NCBI GenBank assembly: GCA_050943495.1
Contig: JBMNPH010000002.1
Coordinates: 62,001-126,000 of the forward strand
Source: Merdivicinus sp050943495
GTDB taxonomy: Bacteria; Bacillota; Clostridia; Oscillospirales; Ruminococcaceae
Direction: 5' to 3'
DNA length: 64,000 nt
Of this stretch, positions 49,782-59,130 are shown piece by piece. The notes under the pieces are model-generated. The model saw only the letters and a program-made list of their open reading frames with translations, was not told the origin of the DNA and ran no database searches. Numbering within the stretch: position 1 is the first letter of the stretch; every line of letters begins with the position of its first letter. The position numbers and the translations under genes are program-made.

Positions 49782-50567
49782 ATGCAAGGCAACGTACTTT
49801 ATAGTGGAATTTTTGATTCCCACGCTCATTATAATGATGAACGCTTTGATGAGGACAGGGAGGCTATACTGGCTTCCCTGCCAGATCAGGGGGTCTGCGG
49901 AATTGTCAACTGCGGATGTAATGTGGAAACTTCTCGAATATCATTGGAATATGCCCAAAAATATCCATATATTTATGCTGCTGCTGGATTTCACCCGGAA
50001 CAGGCAGATGAATATTCGGAAGAAGGAATGAATACCATCCGAGAAATGCTGAAACACCCCAAAATGGTTGCAGTTGGTGAAATCGGACTGGACTACTATT
50101 GGCCGGAACCAAATCGTCAGATTCAAAAGGATGTTTTGGAGAAACAACTCATTCTAGCCAAAGAACTGGATTTGCCAGTGATTATTCATTCTCGAGATGC
50201 AGCAGAAGACACCATTCAAATCTTGAAGAAGTATCCTGGAGTCCGAGGTGTCATTCACTGCTTTTCCGGTTCCGCTGAAACAGCAAAAATTTTCTTAAAT
50301 ATGGGCTTTTATATTGGATTTACTGGTGTCTTAACTTTTGCAAATAATCGGCGATCTGTGGAAGCATGTAGAATTGTTCCGCTCGATCGGCTTCTTTTAG
50401 AAACGGATTGCCCATATATGGCACCAGTACCTTGCCGTGGAAAACGATGCTGGTCTCCAATGATTGCCTATACTGCAGAACGTATGGCGGAAATTAAAGG
50501 AATATCTGTTCAGGAACTTTTGGATATTACTCGGCAAAATAGCTATACATTATTTTCGATACACTGA
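49782..50567 (+). CDS. tatD: TatD family metal-dependent hydrolase
   Basis: 261 residues. The metal-binding residues are present: DSHAHYND near the start, GEIGLDYYW, LPVIIHSRDA, GVIHCFSGSAETA and LLETDCPYMAP. The family acts as 3'-5' DNA/RNA exonuclease in repair or RNA quality control. metG-tatD is a common Bacillota neighbour pair. AAGGAG lies upstream of the ATG. Confidence 0.92.
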   Translation: MQGNVLYSGIFDSHAHYNDERFDEDREAILASLPDQGVCGIVNCGCNVETSRISLEYAQKYPYIYAAAGFHPEQADEYSEEGMNTIREMLKHPKMVAVGEIGLDYYWPEPNRQIQKDVLEKQLILAKELDLPVIIHSRDAAEDTIQILKKYPGVRGVIHCFSGSAETAKIFLNMGFYIGFTGVLTFANNRRSVEACRIVPLDRLLLETDCPYMAPVPCRGKRCWSPMIAYTAERMAEIKGISVQELLDITRQNSYTLFSIH

Positions 50568-50572
50568 AAATG

Positions 50573-50606
50573 AAAATGGCCTCCGCTTAATGCGAAGGCC
50601 ATTTTT
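50573..50606. terminator. Bidirectional terminator, tatD / CBS-domain gene
   Basis: A stem of about 14 bp with one mismatch (AAAATGGCCTCCGC with GCGAAGGCCATTTT) is followed by TTTTTG on the plus strand and TTTTCAG on the minus. It separates convergent genes. Confidence 0.85.
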
Positions 50607-50611
50607 GTATT

Positions 50612-51874
50612 TTATTTTTGATTGGAAACAGGAAGAATCGTTATTTCAACCTGCCTTACCCGCTGTTCCTCAACTTTACGAATGACAACTGAAATATTGG
50701 AGTCAACAAAAGTTTCTCCTGGATCCGGGACCTTTTCCATTTTTTCCATTACCCAACCGCTGATAGTTGTCGCATCCGCCAATTCTGGTATATAATCAGC
50801 TTCGACCTCTTGAAAGAAATCTTCCACTTTCATATCACCATTTACTAAATATCGATTATTTCCAATTTTTGTATATTCTGCGACAATTTCCTCATCTTCA
50901 TCCCAGATTTCTCCTACCAGTTCTTCCAAAATATCTTCCACTGTGATAATACCAAGTGTACCGCCATATTGATCTGTTACAATTGCCATTTGTGCTTTTT
51001 CTTTCTGGAAATCTTTTAGAAGTTCGCCGATACGCTTTTTAGGCGGAACAAACAGGACATCTTGTATCACTGTTTGCAGCTCAAAATTGGAATCTCGAAG
51101 ATATTCGCGGAAAAAGTCTTTATCATGGATTATTCCTAAAATATTATCGATACTTTTATCATAGACTGGGATTCTTGTAAAACGCTCGGATACAAATAGA
51201 TTCTTAATTTCTTCAATGGGAGTGGTTTTCTCTATCGCAACGACATCTACTCGATGTGTTAAAATTTCACTGACGGTAATATCATTAAAATCCATGGCAG
51301 ATTGAATGAGTTCACTTTCATGCTCTTCCAAAACACCTTCGTCTTCGATTTCCTCAATCATATATTTCAATTCCTCTTCGGTGATGGAAGGGGTGTCATC
51401 ATGAGAATGGAAAAATTTCATTGCAACTGTTTTTAGTTGAACGAAAAACCAAACGAGTGGTTTGAAAACAGTCATAATTCCTAATAAAAGTGATGCAACT
51501 CCCAATGCCATGGGTTCTGCATTTTCTTTTGCAATTGTTTTGGGAAGAATTTCACCAAAAGTGAGTACAAGTAAGGTCATTACTACTGTTGAAATGGTAG
51601 GACCAAGACTCTCCCCAAAGTATAGTGTACAAATTGTTGTAGCTAAGGAAGCAGATCCAATGTTTACAATATTATTGCCAATCAAGATTGCGGATAATGC
51701 ATCATCAAAACGATCCAATATACGTAGCGCAGTTTCAGCACGCTTATCCCCATTTTGTGCCCGATATTTTAGGCGAATTCGACTTACGCTGGCGAAAGCC
51801 GTTTCTGTACCGGAAAAAAAAGCGGAACAAGCAATTAAAAATACAACTACTACGTATAGAAATGGGTTAACCAA
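50612..51874 (-). CDS. CNNM/CBS-domain membrane protein (hemolysin C/CorC-like)
   Basis: 420 residues. DUF21/CNNM membrane domain (1-~180): about four helices with FFSGTETAFASVSRIRLK and FGEILPKTIAKENAE, followed by a paired CBS domain (~205-330: RVDVVAIEKTTPIEEIKN, RFTRIPVYDKSIDNILGIIH, GTLGIITVEDILEELVGEIWDE) and a C-terminal CorC_HlyC domain. It is thought to be involved in divalent-cation handling. Start is TTG 51874 with AAAGGAG 8 bp upstream. It ends the long minus-strand transcript that includes recN. Confidence 0.92.
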   Translation of the reverse strand: MVNPFLYVVVVFLIACSAFFSGTETAFASVSRIRLKYRAQNGDKRAETALRILDRFDDALSAILIGNNIVNIGSASLATTICTLYFGESLGPTISTVVMTLLVLTFGEILPKTIAKENAEPMALGVASLLLGIMTVFKPLVWFFVQLKTVAMKFFHSHDDTPSITEEELKYMIEEIEDEGVLEEHESELIQSAMDFNDITVSEILTHRVDVVAIEKTTPIEEIKNLFVSERFTRIPVYDKSIDNILGIIHDKDFFREYLRDSNFELQTVIQDVLFVPPKKRIGELLKDFQKEKAQMAIVTDQYGGTLGIITVEDILEELVGEIWDEDEEIVAEYTKIGNNRYLVNGDMKVEDFFQEVEADYIPELADATTISGWVMEKMEKVPDPGETFVDSNISVVIRKVEEQRVRQVEITILPVSNQK

Positions 51875-51879
51875 AATTT

Positions 51880-53571
51880 TTACACTCCTTTAAAATCTTT
51901 CCTGTTTTGCGAAGAATTTCTCAGCATTTGTTTTGCTGTTTCCATTGCTAATTCACTTACCTGATCTGTTGCCATGATCCGTGCAATCTCTTTTACACGA
52001 CCTTGAATATCCAAAAGAATTACCTCTGTATGTGCTCTGTCCTCCTTTACTGTTTTTTGTATTAAAAATTGTGAATGACCAAGAGCAGCAATTTGTGCGG
52101 AATGTGTGACGCACAGTATCTGCCGATTTTGAGCAATTTCACGCATTTTTAATCCGATTTTTTGAGCGGCACGTCCGCTAACACCGGTATCAATTTCATC
52201 AAAGATTAATGTATCAATTTGATCTTTTTCAGCAAGCGCACTTTTGATAGCCAACATAATACGGGACAATTCTCCTCCTGAAGCAATTTTTGAAATGGGT
52301 TTAGGAGGTTCTCCAGGATTGGTTGAGATCAAAAATTCAACAGCTGTATCTCCGGAAATAGACAGGCGAGCAGGAGTGAATGCAGCATCTAACTGTAAAT
52401 TAGGCATTTCCAAAAAACGAGCTTCTTCACTAACACGCGCAATTAAACGATTTGCTGCCAGTTTGCGGTGATCCGTTAGCTGATGGGCTAAAATGGCAGT
52501 CTCTTTTTTAAGTTGAATCGCACGTTGATTCAATTCTCGGATTTTTTGATCGGATGATTGCATCATAGCCAATTCTTTCTTCCAATCGTCCATATAGTCC
52601 AGAATTTCAGAAACTGTTCCACCATATTTCATTTTTAATCGATTGATTAGACTAAGTTTAGCTTCAATCAAATCTGCTTCCTGTTGATCATATTCTAACG
52701 AGGCCAAACGATTATATAATCCAGCTGCAAAATCGGATAATTCTAAAGATAAATTTTCCAAATTATCTTTTGCATCAGAAAATTCCGGAAAATCCTGTAG
52801 TAATTCCAGTTCATCTTTTGCAGTAGTGACCAAATCAACAGCGCCCTGCATCTCATTGTCATCCCCCAGCAGAGCAATACACGCATTTTCCAAAGCACGG
52901 GCGATTTTTTCAATGCTGCGATAGCGACGCGATTTTTCCGTCAATCGTTCTTCAATACCTGGAGTAAGGTGAGCCTCTTCAATCTCATGAATTTGAAATT
53001 GTAAATATTCCATCCGTTTTTCACGGTTTTCTTCCCGAGCGGTCAGGTTTTTCAATTTTCGGATGGTTTCTCGTAATTCTCCAAATTTTTTCTGATAGGA
53101 TTCTAGTTCAGCATTCAAGTCCCCAAAATTATCCAGGATTTCCAAATGCCGCTCAGGCGAGAGCAAAATTTGACTATCATGCTGGCCGTGAATATTAACA
53201 AGACATCCACCGATTTCCCGTAAAAGTCCAATGGGAGCAGGCCGCCCGTTAATTCGAGCATTGCTTCTGCCATCTTGATGAATGCTTCGCTCAATCATCA
53301 ATTCTCCAGACTCCAAATTATATCCATTACTCTTAAGAGATTGACAAATTGATTCTGGCAGGTTACGAAAAATTGCTGTAACACAGGCCTTTTCAGTACC
53401 AGAACGAACGATTTCACGACTTGTGCGCTGTCCAAGACAAGCGTTAATGGCATCAATAATAATGGACTTTCCTGCTCCGGTTTCTCCGGTAAAAACACTA
53501 AAACCAACAGGAAATTCTATATATGTTTTTTCAATGACCGCAAGATTCTCAATATATAATGCCGACAGCAT
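51880..53571 (-). CDS. recN: DNA repair protein RecN
   Basis: 563 residues. An SMC-like ATPase with Walker A GETGAGKSIIIDAI near 31-44, coiled coil arms (~150-370), and the C-terminal lobe with ISKIASGGELSRIMLAIK (signature) and LIFDEIDTGVSGRAA (Walker B), plus QILCVTHSAQIAALGH. It is recruited early to double-strand breaks. ATG 53571 follows AGAGGTGGA. argR just ahead and nadK-tlyA before it are the conserved Bacillota order. Confidence 0.96.
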   Translation of the reverse strand: MLSALYIENLAVIEKTYIEFPVGFSVFTGETGAGKSIIIDAINACLGQRTSREIVRSGTEKACVTAIFRNLPESICQSLKSNGYNLESGELMIERSIHQDGRSNARINGRPAPIGLLREIGGCLVNIHGQHDSQILLSPERHLEILDNFGDLNAELESYQKKFGELRETIRKLKNLTAREENREKRMEYLQFQIHEIEEAHLTPGIEERLTEKSRRYRSIEKIARALENACIALLGDDNEMQGAVDLVTTAKDELELLQDFPEFSDAKDNLENLSLELSDFAAGLYNRLASLEYDQQEADLIEAKLSLINRLKMKYGGTVSEILDYMDDWKKELAMMQSSDQKIRELNQRAIQLKKETAILAHQLTDHRKLAANRLIARVSEEARFLEMPNLQLDAAFTPARLSISGDTAVEFLISTNPGEPPKPISKIASGGELSRIMLAIKSALAEKDQIDTLIFDEIDTGVSGRAAQKIGLKMREIAQNRQILCVTHSAQIAALGHSQFLIQKTVKEDRAHTEVILLDIQGRVKEIARIMATDQVSELAMETAKQMLRNSSQNRKDFKGV

Positions 53572-53581
53572 ATTCCACCTC

Positions 53582-54046
53582 TTATTCGGTTTGCGCAATC
53601 ATATGCTGAATTCGCTGTGTCAAATGACCGGCCAATTCTTCCGTTCTCATTAAAACGAAAATGGTGTCATCTCCTGCAAGAGTTCCGACGATTCCTTCCA
53701 TTTCTGCCATGGTATCCAGCGAGGCACATGCAGCATTTGCCATACCGTTATGACATTTGATTACCACAGTATTCAATGCGTAATCGACTGAGATGACAGA
53801 TTCCATAAATACCGCCCGGAATTTTTTCTCCATATTATCTGTTTGTTTTTTTCGGGAGGTAGTATATTTATATTTCCCATCCTCTGTCACCGTTTTGATG
53901 AGACTCAGTTCCTTAATATCTCTTGAAATAGTTGCCTGTGTTGTAACAAATCCCTCTTGTGCTAAAAGAACCAACAAATCTTCCTGGGTATAAATTTCAT
54001 GTTTTTCGACTAATTCGATAATTTTGGCCAGCCGTAATGCTTTCAT
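53582..54046 (-). CDS. argR: Arginine repressor
   Basis: 154 residues. N-terminal winged-helix domain (KIIELVEKHEIYTQEDLLVLL and TTQATISRDIKELSLIK) with DNA recognition, and a C-terminal oligomerisation/arginine-binding domain with VVIKCHNGMANAACASLDTM and GTLAGDDTIFVLMRT. Controls arginine synthesis and catabolism genes in a hexamer with arginine. Located between nadK and recN, as in B. subtilis. Start at 54046, 12 bp after the nadK stop. Confidence 0.96.
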   Translation of the reverse strand: MKALRLAKIIELVEKHEIYTQEDLLVLLAQEGFVTTQATISRDIKELSLIKTVTEDGKYKYTTSRKKQTDNMEKKFRAVFMESVISVDYALNTVVIKCHNGMANAACASLDTMAEMEGIVGTLAGDDTIFVLMRTEELAGHLTQRIQHMIAQTE

Positions 54047-54058
54047 TCGAATCCCCCA

Positions 54059-54916
54059 CTATTCATACGCCCTTCGAAGGAGTTTATTGTTCAAAACTTC
54101 ATAGAATTGATTGCCTGTCAAATTGATCAGCGGAATTTGACGTGTACTTCGCTTAACTGTGAGAAGATCTCCATATCGAAATGGTCCACCTTCTTCTCCA
54201 TCAATGGTTACAAACAGTTTCTGATCCGGTATGAGCGGTCGAATCTGAATGACACTATCTCCGCTGAATACAATCGTTCTGCTGAAGAGAGAATGCGGAC
54301 AGATTGGTGTCATTGAGATTCCATCAATACTGGGATCCATAATTGGTCCGCCGGCAGAAAGCGCATAGGCAGTAGTTCCAGTTGGTGTAGCAAGAATGAT
54401 CCCATCTGCTCGATAATTGCCTACTAATCTCTCACCGCAACATACCTGTATATCAACAATTTTAGCCATTTCCGCCTTAGAAACAACCGCATCATTTAGA
54501 GCCAGAAAGGTTTGATCGGTTCCATTTGAAGTATAGATTATCTCCAGCAACATCCGCTGTTCCAATTGGTAATTCCCTTCCGATAATTTTGAAAGCAGCT
54601 GCAGTTGATTGCGTTCCAATGTTGCCAAAAATCCTAAACGCCCCATGTTGATCCCTAAGACAGGTTTGATATCGGGTATCATACATTTTGCCGCATGTAA
54701 AATGGTACCATCTCCACCGATTGCAATACAAATATCAGTTTCCGGATAAATTTCACGCGGTGATCCGAAGTGAATCCCTTTGCAATGAGAAAAGTGTGGG
54801 AATAATTGTTCTTCCATCAGCGGGATCATTCCAAACTCCTGTACAAGGAGGCATACCTTTTCTGCACATTGTGCAGCGCCCGCCTTATCCAGATTGGGTT
54901 TAATCAGTAGCTTCAC
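54059..54916 (-). CDS. nadK: NAD kinase
   Basis: 285 residues. The conserved motif GGDGTILHAAK, NMGRLGFLAT and TPTGTTAYALSAGGPIMDP are the ATP/NAD-binding features. It phosphorylates NAD to NADP. Start placed at GTG 54916 with AAAGG 9 bp upstream; ATG 54925 is in frame but abuts the AAAGG. Overlaps tlyA by 17 bp. Confidence 0.94.
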   Translation of the reverse strand: MKLLIKPNLDKAGAAQCAEKVCLLVQEFGMIPLMEEQLFPHFSHCKGIHFGSPREIYPETDICIAIGGDGTILHAAKCMIPDIKPVLGINMGRLGFLATLERNQLQLLSKLSEGNYQLEQRMLLEIIYTSNGTDQTFLALNDAVVSKAEMAKIVDIQVCCGERLVGNYRADGIILATPTGTTAYALSAGGPIMDPSIDGISMTPICPHSLFSRTIVFSGDSVIQIRPLIPDQKLFVTIDGEEGGPFRYGDLLTVKRSTRQIPLINLTGNQFYEVLNNKLLRRAYE

Positions 54917-55733
54917 AATCCCCATCCTTTCGATCCAAAGCCAGGTGGGATTCCTTTACTAATTCCTCCAAATCTTTGGAAGTAAATACCGTTGATTCAT
55001 CTGATTTCTGAAAGTAATATAAGTATTCAATATTGCCTTCGGGTCCTTTGATTGGAGAATAATGGATCCCCTTGATACAAAGCCCAAGCTCTCCACAAAA
55101 TGTATAAATTTTTTGCAAAACTTCCAGATGAATTTCTGGTTCCCGAACGACACCTTTTTTTCCAACTTTACCTTTTCCCGCTTCAAACTGCGGTTTTACC
55201 AGACAAATTCCAGTTCCGCCCTCTCGTAGGAAGCGATAAAGAACCGGAAGAACTAAAGTCAAGGAGATAAAGGAAACGTCAATGGATCCAAAGTCCAATA
55301 ATTCTGGTATTTGTTCTTCTGTTACATATCGAATATTGGTGCGTTCCAGATTGATTACACGTTCATCTGTTCGCAACTTCCATGCTAGCTGTCCATAACC
55401 TACATCAATTGCGTATACGCGTTTTGCCCCATGCTGCAGCATACAGTCAGAAAATCCGCCTGTCGATGCCCCAATATCCGCACAGACATAACCTGTTAAG
55501 TCTAGATGATGTGCTTCAATTGCTTTTTGCAGTTTGAATCCGCCCCGACTAACGTATGGCATTTCTCCGCCAGTTACTTTGATGTCAGCCTCTTCCGAAA
55601 CTGTAGTGCCGGCTTTGTCAACTTTTTCCCCATTTACAAAGACAACTCCAGCCATAATCAGCGCTTTAGCCTTTTCACGGCTTGGGGCCAATCCTCGTTC
55701 TACCAGAAGAATATCCAGTCTATTTTTTGTCAT
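54900..55733 (-). CDS. tlyA: TlyA family rRNA (cytidine-2'-O)-methyltransferase
   Basis: 277 residues. An N-terminal S4 RNA-binding domain (RLDILLVERGLAPSREKAKALI, VFVNGEKV) is followed by an FtsJ-like methyltransferase fold with SAM-binding ADIGASTGGFSDCML and the KPQFEAGKGKVGKKGVVRE motif. Homologues methylate 16S/23S rRNA and are sometimes called hemolysin A. ATG 55733 overlaps the dxs stop by 4 bp. Confidence 0.93.
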   Translation of the reverse strand: MTKNRLDILLVERGLAPSREKAKALIMAGVVFVNGEKVDKAGTTVSEEADIKVTGGEMPYVSRGGFKLQKAIEAHHLDLTGYVCADIGASTGGFSDCMLQHGAKRVYAIDVGYGQLAWKLRTDERVINLERTNIRYVTEEQIPELLDFGSIDVSFISLTLVLPVLYRFLREGGTGICLVKPQFEAGKGKVGKKGVVREPEIHLEVLQKIYTFCGELGLCIKGIHYSPIKGPEGNIEYLYYFQKSDESTVFTSKDLEELVKESHLALDRKDGDCEATD

Positions 55734-57586
55734 AATGCCAGTTCCTCTCGCATAATGGATGTCATGGATGATTGATCCAATTGATAAAAAGCCAATATTT
55801 GTTGTACTTTTCCTTGTCGAATAAAAGCGTTGGGCAATGTATGCATATAAAATTTCCCGCTGTATCCGTTTTGAATCAGTTGATTACATAAATGTTCGCT
55901 AATAGAGCCATTTTGTTCTGCTTCTTCAAAAAAGATAATCCGTTCATAGGACATTAGTTTTTGAAGAAGGGAATCCGAAAATGGATAAATCTGATGCAGC
56001 TGGATGACAGAAGGCTTTATTTCTAAATTTTGCACTGCATGATACACAGAATCAAAAATGCGGCCATAGGATAAAACCGCACAGGAATTTTCCCCATTCC
56101 AAGAAGTATAGTCTGCTGCCGGATTTACGCCGGGAATCAATAGTTCCGGCTCACTCCCCTTGGGATAGCGGATAGCTACTACTCCCTTTGTTTCATAAAT
56201 TGCGCGTTTTAATTGAATTTCCAATTCTCGAAATGTCGCTGGTGAAAAAATGGTGATACCTGGGATACTGGTTAAATAGGCTATATCATAAATTCCCTGG
56301 TGTGTTTCTCCGTCATCTCCAACCAATCCAGCTCGATCAACGGCTAGCACAACATGAAGCCGATCAATTGCAGTATCATGAAGAATTTGATCATAAGCCC
56401 GCTGCAGAAAAGTCGAATACACTGCAAATACTGGCCGATAACCCTTTGCAGCTAACCCGGCACAAAAGGTCATGGCATGTTGCTCTGCGATTCCGACATC
56501 ATAAAAGCGGTTTTTATGTTCTGCTGCAAATAAGGATAAACCGGTGCCTTCCCGCATAGCAGCAGTGACCGCACAGATTTTTTCATCTTCATCCGCAAGA
56601 TGGGTCAGAATATTGCCAAATATTACCGAAAAGCTGTCTGCAGCTGCCACATCCGGATTTCCGGTTTCAATGTCAAATCGACTAACTCCATGATATGCCA
56701 TTGGACTTTTTTCGGCATATTCATATCCTTTTCCTTTGATTGTTTCAACATGGACAAATGCGGGCCGATGAAGTTCTCTTGCACGTCTCAAAGTTTGTTC
56801 CAGTTCAGGAAGATTATGTCCATCAACCGGCCCATAATATGCAAATCCTAATTCTTCAAAAAAGGTGGAATGATAGAGCAAAAATTTAAGTAGTGATTTA
56901 GAAGAACGCAGCCATTCTTTCATGCGCTCTCCCACCAATGGAATATTGTCCAGAATATTCTCGATGTGTTCTTTCATCTGAAGATAAGAGGGTTTAGATC
57001 GTATAACGCTTAAATAGCGAGCAAAAGCTCCTACATTTCGACTGATGGACATAGAATTATGATTAAGGATAATCACCAAATTGTTTTTGCTGCGTCCAGC
57101 ATTATTCAGGGCTTCATAGGCCATGCCGCCAGTAAAGGCACCATCACCGATTACAGCAACCGCACAGAGATCATTACCACTCATTTTATTCGCACAGGAT
57201 GCAGCATACGCTGCAGAAATGGAAGTAGAGCTATGTCCAACAGTAAAGGCATCGTAAATACTTTCGGAGGGTTTTGGAAAACCTGAGATGCCATTTGGCT
57301 GGCGCAAAGTCGAAAATAATTCTTTTCTGCCAGTAATAATTTTATGGGTATAACATTGATGGCCAACATCCCAGATCAAAGTATCTTCCGGGGTGTGGAA
57401 AATACGATGAATGGCCAATGTTAATTCCACAGTTCCCAAATTAGATGCGAGATGTCCGCCCGTTTTAGAAACATTTTCAATTAAAAAGGTGCGAATTTCT
57501 TTGCAAAGTTGTTCCAGAGCCGGATAATCCATCCCACGGATGTCCGCAGGAGTGTGAATCCGGTCAAGAATAGGATATTGTTCCAT
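55730..57586 (-). CDS. dxs: 1-deoxy-D-xylulose-5-phosphate synthase
   Basis: 618 residues. TPP-dependent condensation of pyruvate and glyceraldehyde 3-phosphate, the first step of the MEP route to isoprenoids. GHQCYTHKIITGR, the TPP motif GDGAFTGGMAYEALNNAG with LNHNSMSI, then YGPVDGHN, DVGIAEQHAMTFCAGLA and DRAGLVGDDGETHQG are intact. ATG 57586 has GAGGAG upstream. ispA two genes upstream uses its product chain, so isoprenoid steps are clustered. Confidence 0.97.
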   Translation of the reverse strand: MEQYPILDRIHTPADIRGMDYPALEQLCKEIRTFLIENVSKTGGHLASNLGTVELTLAIHRIFHTPEDTLIWDVGHQCYTHKIITGRKELFSTLRQPNGISGFPKPSESIYDAFTVGHSSTSISAAYAASCANKMSGNDLCAVAVIGDGAFTGGMAYEALNNAGRSKNNLVIILNHNSMSISRNVGAFARYLSVIRSKPSYLQMKEHIENILDNIPLVGERMKEWLRSSKSLLKFLLYHSTFFEELGFAYYGPVDGHNLPELEQTLRRARELHRPAFVHVETIKGKGYEYAEKSPMAYHGVSRFDIETGNPDVAAADSFSVIFGNILTHLADEDEKICAVTAAMREGTGLSLFAAEHKNRFYDVGIAEQHAMTFCAGLAAKGYRPVFAVYSTFLQRAYDQILHDTAIDRLHVVLAVDRAGLVGDDGETHQGIYDIAYLTSIPGITIFSPATFRELEIQLKRAIYETKGVVAIRYPKGSEPELLIPGVNPAADYTSWNGENSCAVLSYGRIFDSVYHAVQNLEIKPSVIQLHQIYPFSDSLLQKLMSYERIIFFEEAEQNGSISEHLCNQLIQNGYSGKFYMHTLPNAFIRQGKVQQILAFYQLDQSSMTSIMREELAL

Positions 57587-57599
57587 TATTCTGCGCTCC

Positions 57600-58043
57600 T
57601 CATGCGACAGGGATTAGAAAGGCCAACACTATTCCCAAAATTGCACCGGCAAACACTTCCATCGGGGTATGTCCCAGAAATTCTTTCAGGGAACGCTGTG
57701 CCTCTGCCCAATCATGTTCCTGCATCATTCGATTCAGCACTTTGGCCTGTTCTCCGGCTGCACGGCGCACACCGGTTGCATCATACATTACGATGCATGC
57801 AATCACAAAAGCAATGGCAAAAATCGGTGAGGCTAAACCGTATGTACGTCCCACTGCAACAGTTAAGCCGCAGACAGTTGAACTATGGGAACTGGGCATC
57901 CCACCGGCACCAACCATCCGTTCAAAACTGAAGCGATGATTCCGAATTGCATCGAATAACACTTTGAGAATCTGGGCGGCCAGCCAGCACAGGATAGCAA
58001 TTTCAAGGACGCGATTCTGCGCCAGATCAGCAAAAAAGTTCAT
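57600..58043 (-). CDS. Divergent PAP2 family membrane protein (DUF212)
   Basis: 147 residues. Hydrophobic segments with AAQILKVLFDAI, GGMPSSHSSTVCGLTVAVG and GVRRAAGEQAKVLN; the C-terminal LGHTPMEVFAGAILGI also matches the family, keeping the catalytic Ser-His and Arg-type residues of PAP2 phosphatases. The natural substrate is unknown; a lipid phosphate is likely given the isoprenoid neighbours. ATG 58043 has GGAAGG upstream. Confidence 0.87.
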   Translation of the reverse strand: MNFFADLAQNRVLEIAILCWLAAQILKVLFDAIRNHRFSFERMVGAGGMPSSHSSTVCGLTVAVGRTYGLASPIFAIAFVIACIVMYDATGVRRAAGEQAKVLNRMMQEHDWAEAQRSLKEFLGHTPMEVFAGAILGIVLAFLIPVA

Positions 58044-58061
58044 GTAGTTACCTTCCAATCC

Positions 58062-58922
58062 TCAATAATTTCGCAAAAGAAGCTGTTCTGTCAATTCCAT
58101 TAAATTCTGATTATCAGAATATCCGGAAAGAACGGTGAGCGCATTTTGTGTATATTTTGCAGCCATTTCACGTGCCTTTTCCAATCCATAAAGACTTGCA
58201 AAAGTCACTTTCTCATTTTCTGCATCACTTCCCACTGGCTTCCCCAGCAATTTTGTATCTCCTGCGATATCCAAGATATCATCAATAATTTGAAAAGCAA
58301 TTCCTAAATTTAATCCATATTCTCGAGCATACCGTATATCAGATTCTGTACCGTTTGCAGCAATTACGCCTAACACGCAAGAAGCCTGCAGCAATGCTGC
58401 CGTTTTCAAACGACAAGTTAACTCTAATATGGACGCGGTAGGTGCCTGTTTTTCATTTTGCAGATCGATTACCTGTCCGCCGACCATTCCATCGATTCCG
58501 GCGCAGCGCGAAAGAACGGAAACAGCCCGTATACATTGTTCAGCAGAAAGATGTGCGGCAGCAATTGTTTCAAAAGCTTTAGTTAAAAGAGCATCCCCTG
58601 CTAATAGAGCAGTTGCTTCATCATATTGCTTGTGACAAGAAGGCTTTCCTCGGCGGAGATCATCATTGTCCATACAAGGGAGATCATCATGAATCAACGA
58701 ATAGGTGTGGATCATTTCCACTGCACATGCTAGTGGAAGGGCTTTTTCAGGATTTCCGCCCAACATACGACAAAATTCTAATACAAGCAGCGGGCGGATA
58801 CGTTTTCCGCCAGCTTCCACACTATATATCATTGCCTCTGCTGTACGACGATAAGGCATATCTTCCGCCATAAGATATTGATGCAGGGCTTCTTCTATTT
58901 TTTGAATCCACTCATTGGTCAT
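58062..58922 (-). CDS. ispA: Polyprenyl (farnesyl/geranylgeranyl) diphosphate synthase
   Basis: 286 residues. First Asp-rich motif HDDLPCMDNDDLRRGKPS, GGKRIRPLLVLEF and the second FQIIDDILDIAGD are intact. It condenses isopentenyl diphosphate with allylic diphosphates to make mainly farnesyl diphosphate. The first motif matches the type II (bacterial) farnesyl class. Start 58922 overlaps xseB by 11 bp with GAGGAAG upstream. Confidence 0.93.
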   Translation of the reverse strand: MTNEWIQKIEEALHQYLMAEDMPYRRTAEAMIYSVEAGGKRIRPLLVLEFCRMLGGNPEKALPLACAVEMIHTYSLIHDDLPCMDNDDLRRGKPSCHKQYDEATALLAGDALLTKAFETIAAAHLSAEQCIRAVSVLSRCAGIDGMVGGQVIDLQNEKQAPTASILELTCRLKTAALLQASCVLGVIAANGTESDIRYAREYGLNLGIAFQIIDDILDIAGDTKLLGKPVGSDAENEKVTFASLYGLEKAREMAAKYTQNALTVLSGYSDNQNLMELTEQLLLRNY

Positions 58923-59130
58923 GATTTTCTTCCTCTTCTTTCTGATCTGCCGGATGGAGTTCACGAATGCGAAGTGCTGCGCGATTTAACTCCTGCTCAC
59001 AATAGGCGGAAAGAGAAACCCCTTCTTCATATAATTTTAAAGATTTTTCAAGTGGCAGATTCCCATTTTCTAGTTGGGAAACGACTGCCGACAGTTTTTC
59101 CAATGCTTTTTCAAAAGTGATGGTACTCAT
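58912..59130 (-). CDS. xseB: Exodeoxyribonuclease VII small subunit
   Basis: 72 residues, one helical domain: TFEKALEKLSAVVSQLENGNLPLEKSLKLYEEGVSL is typical. Pairs with XseA to degrade single-stranded DNA. The C-terminus is short and acidic (KEEEENHDQ). Its ATG overlaps the xseA stop by 4 bp, with AAGGATA upstream. Confidence 0.94.
   Translation of the reverse strand: MSTITFEKALEKLSAVVSQLENGNLPLEKSLKLYEEGVSLSAYCEQELNRAALRIRELHPADQKEEEENHDQ

Noticed and set aside
47509..49792. Long antisense frames (up to ~390 codons) on the minus strand across the metG T-box and metG
   Set aside because: They lie opposite a clear methionyl-tRNA synthetase gene and T-box, have no family motifs, and arise from its C/G-rich third positions.
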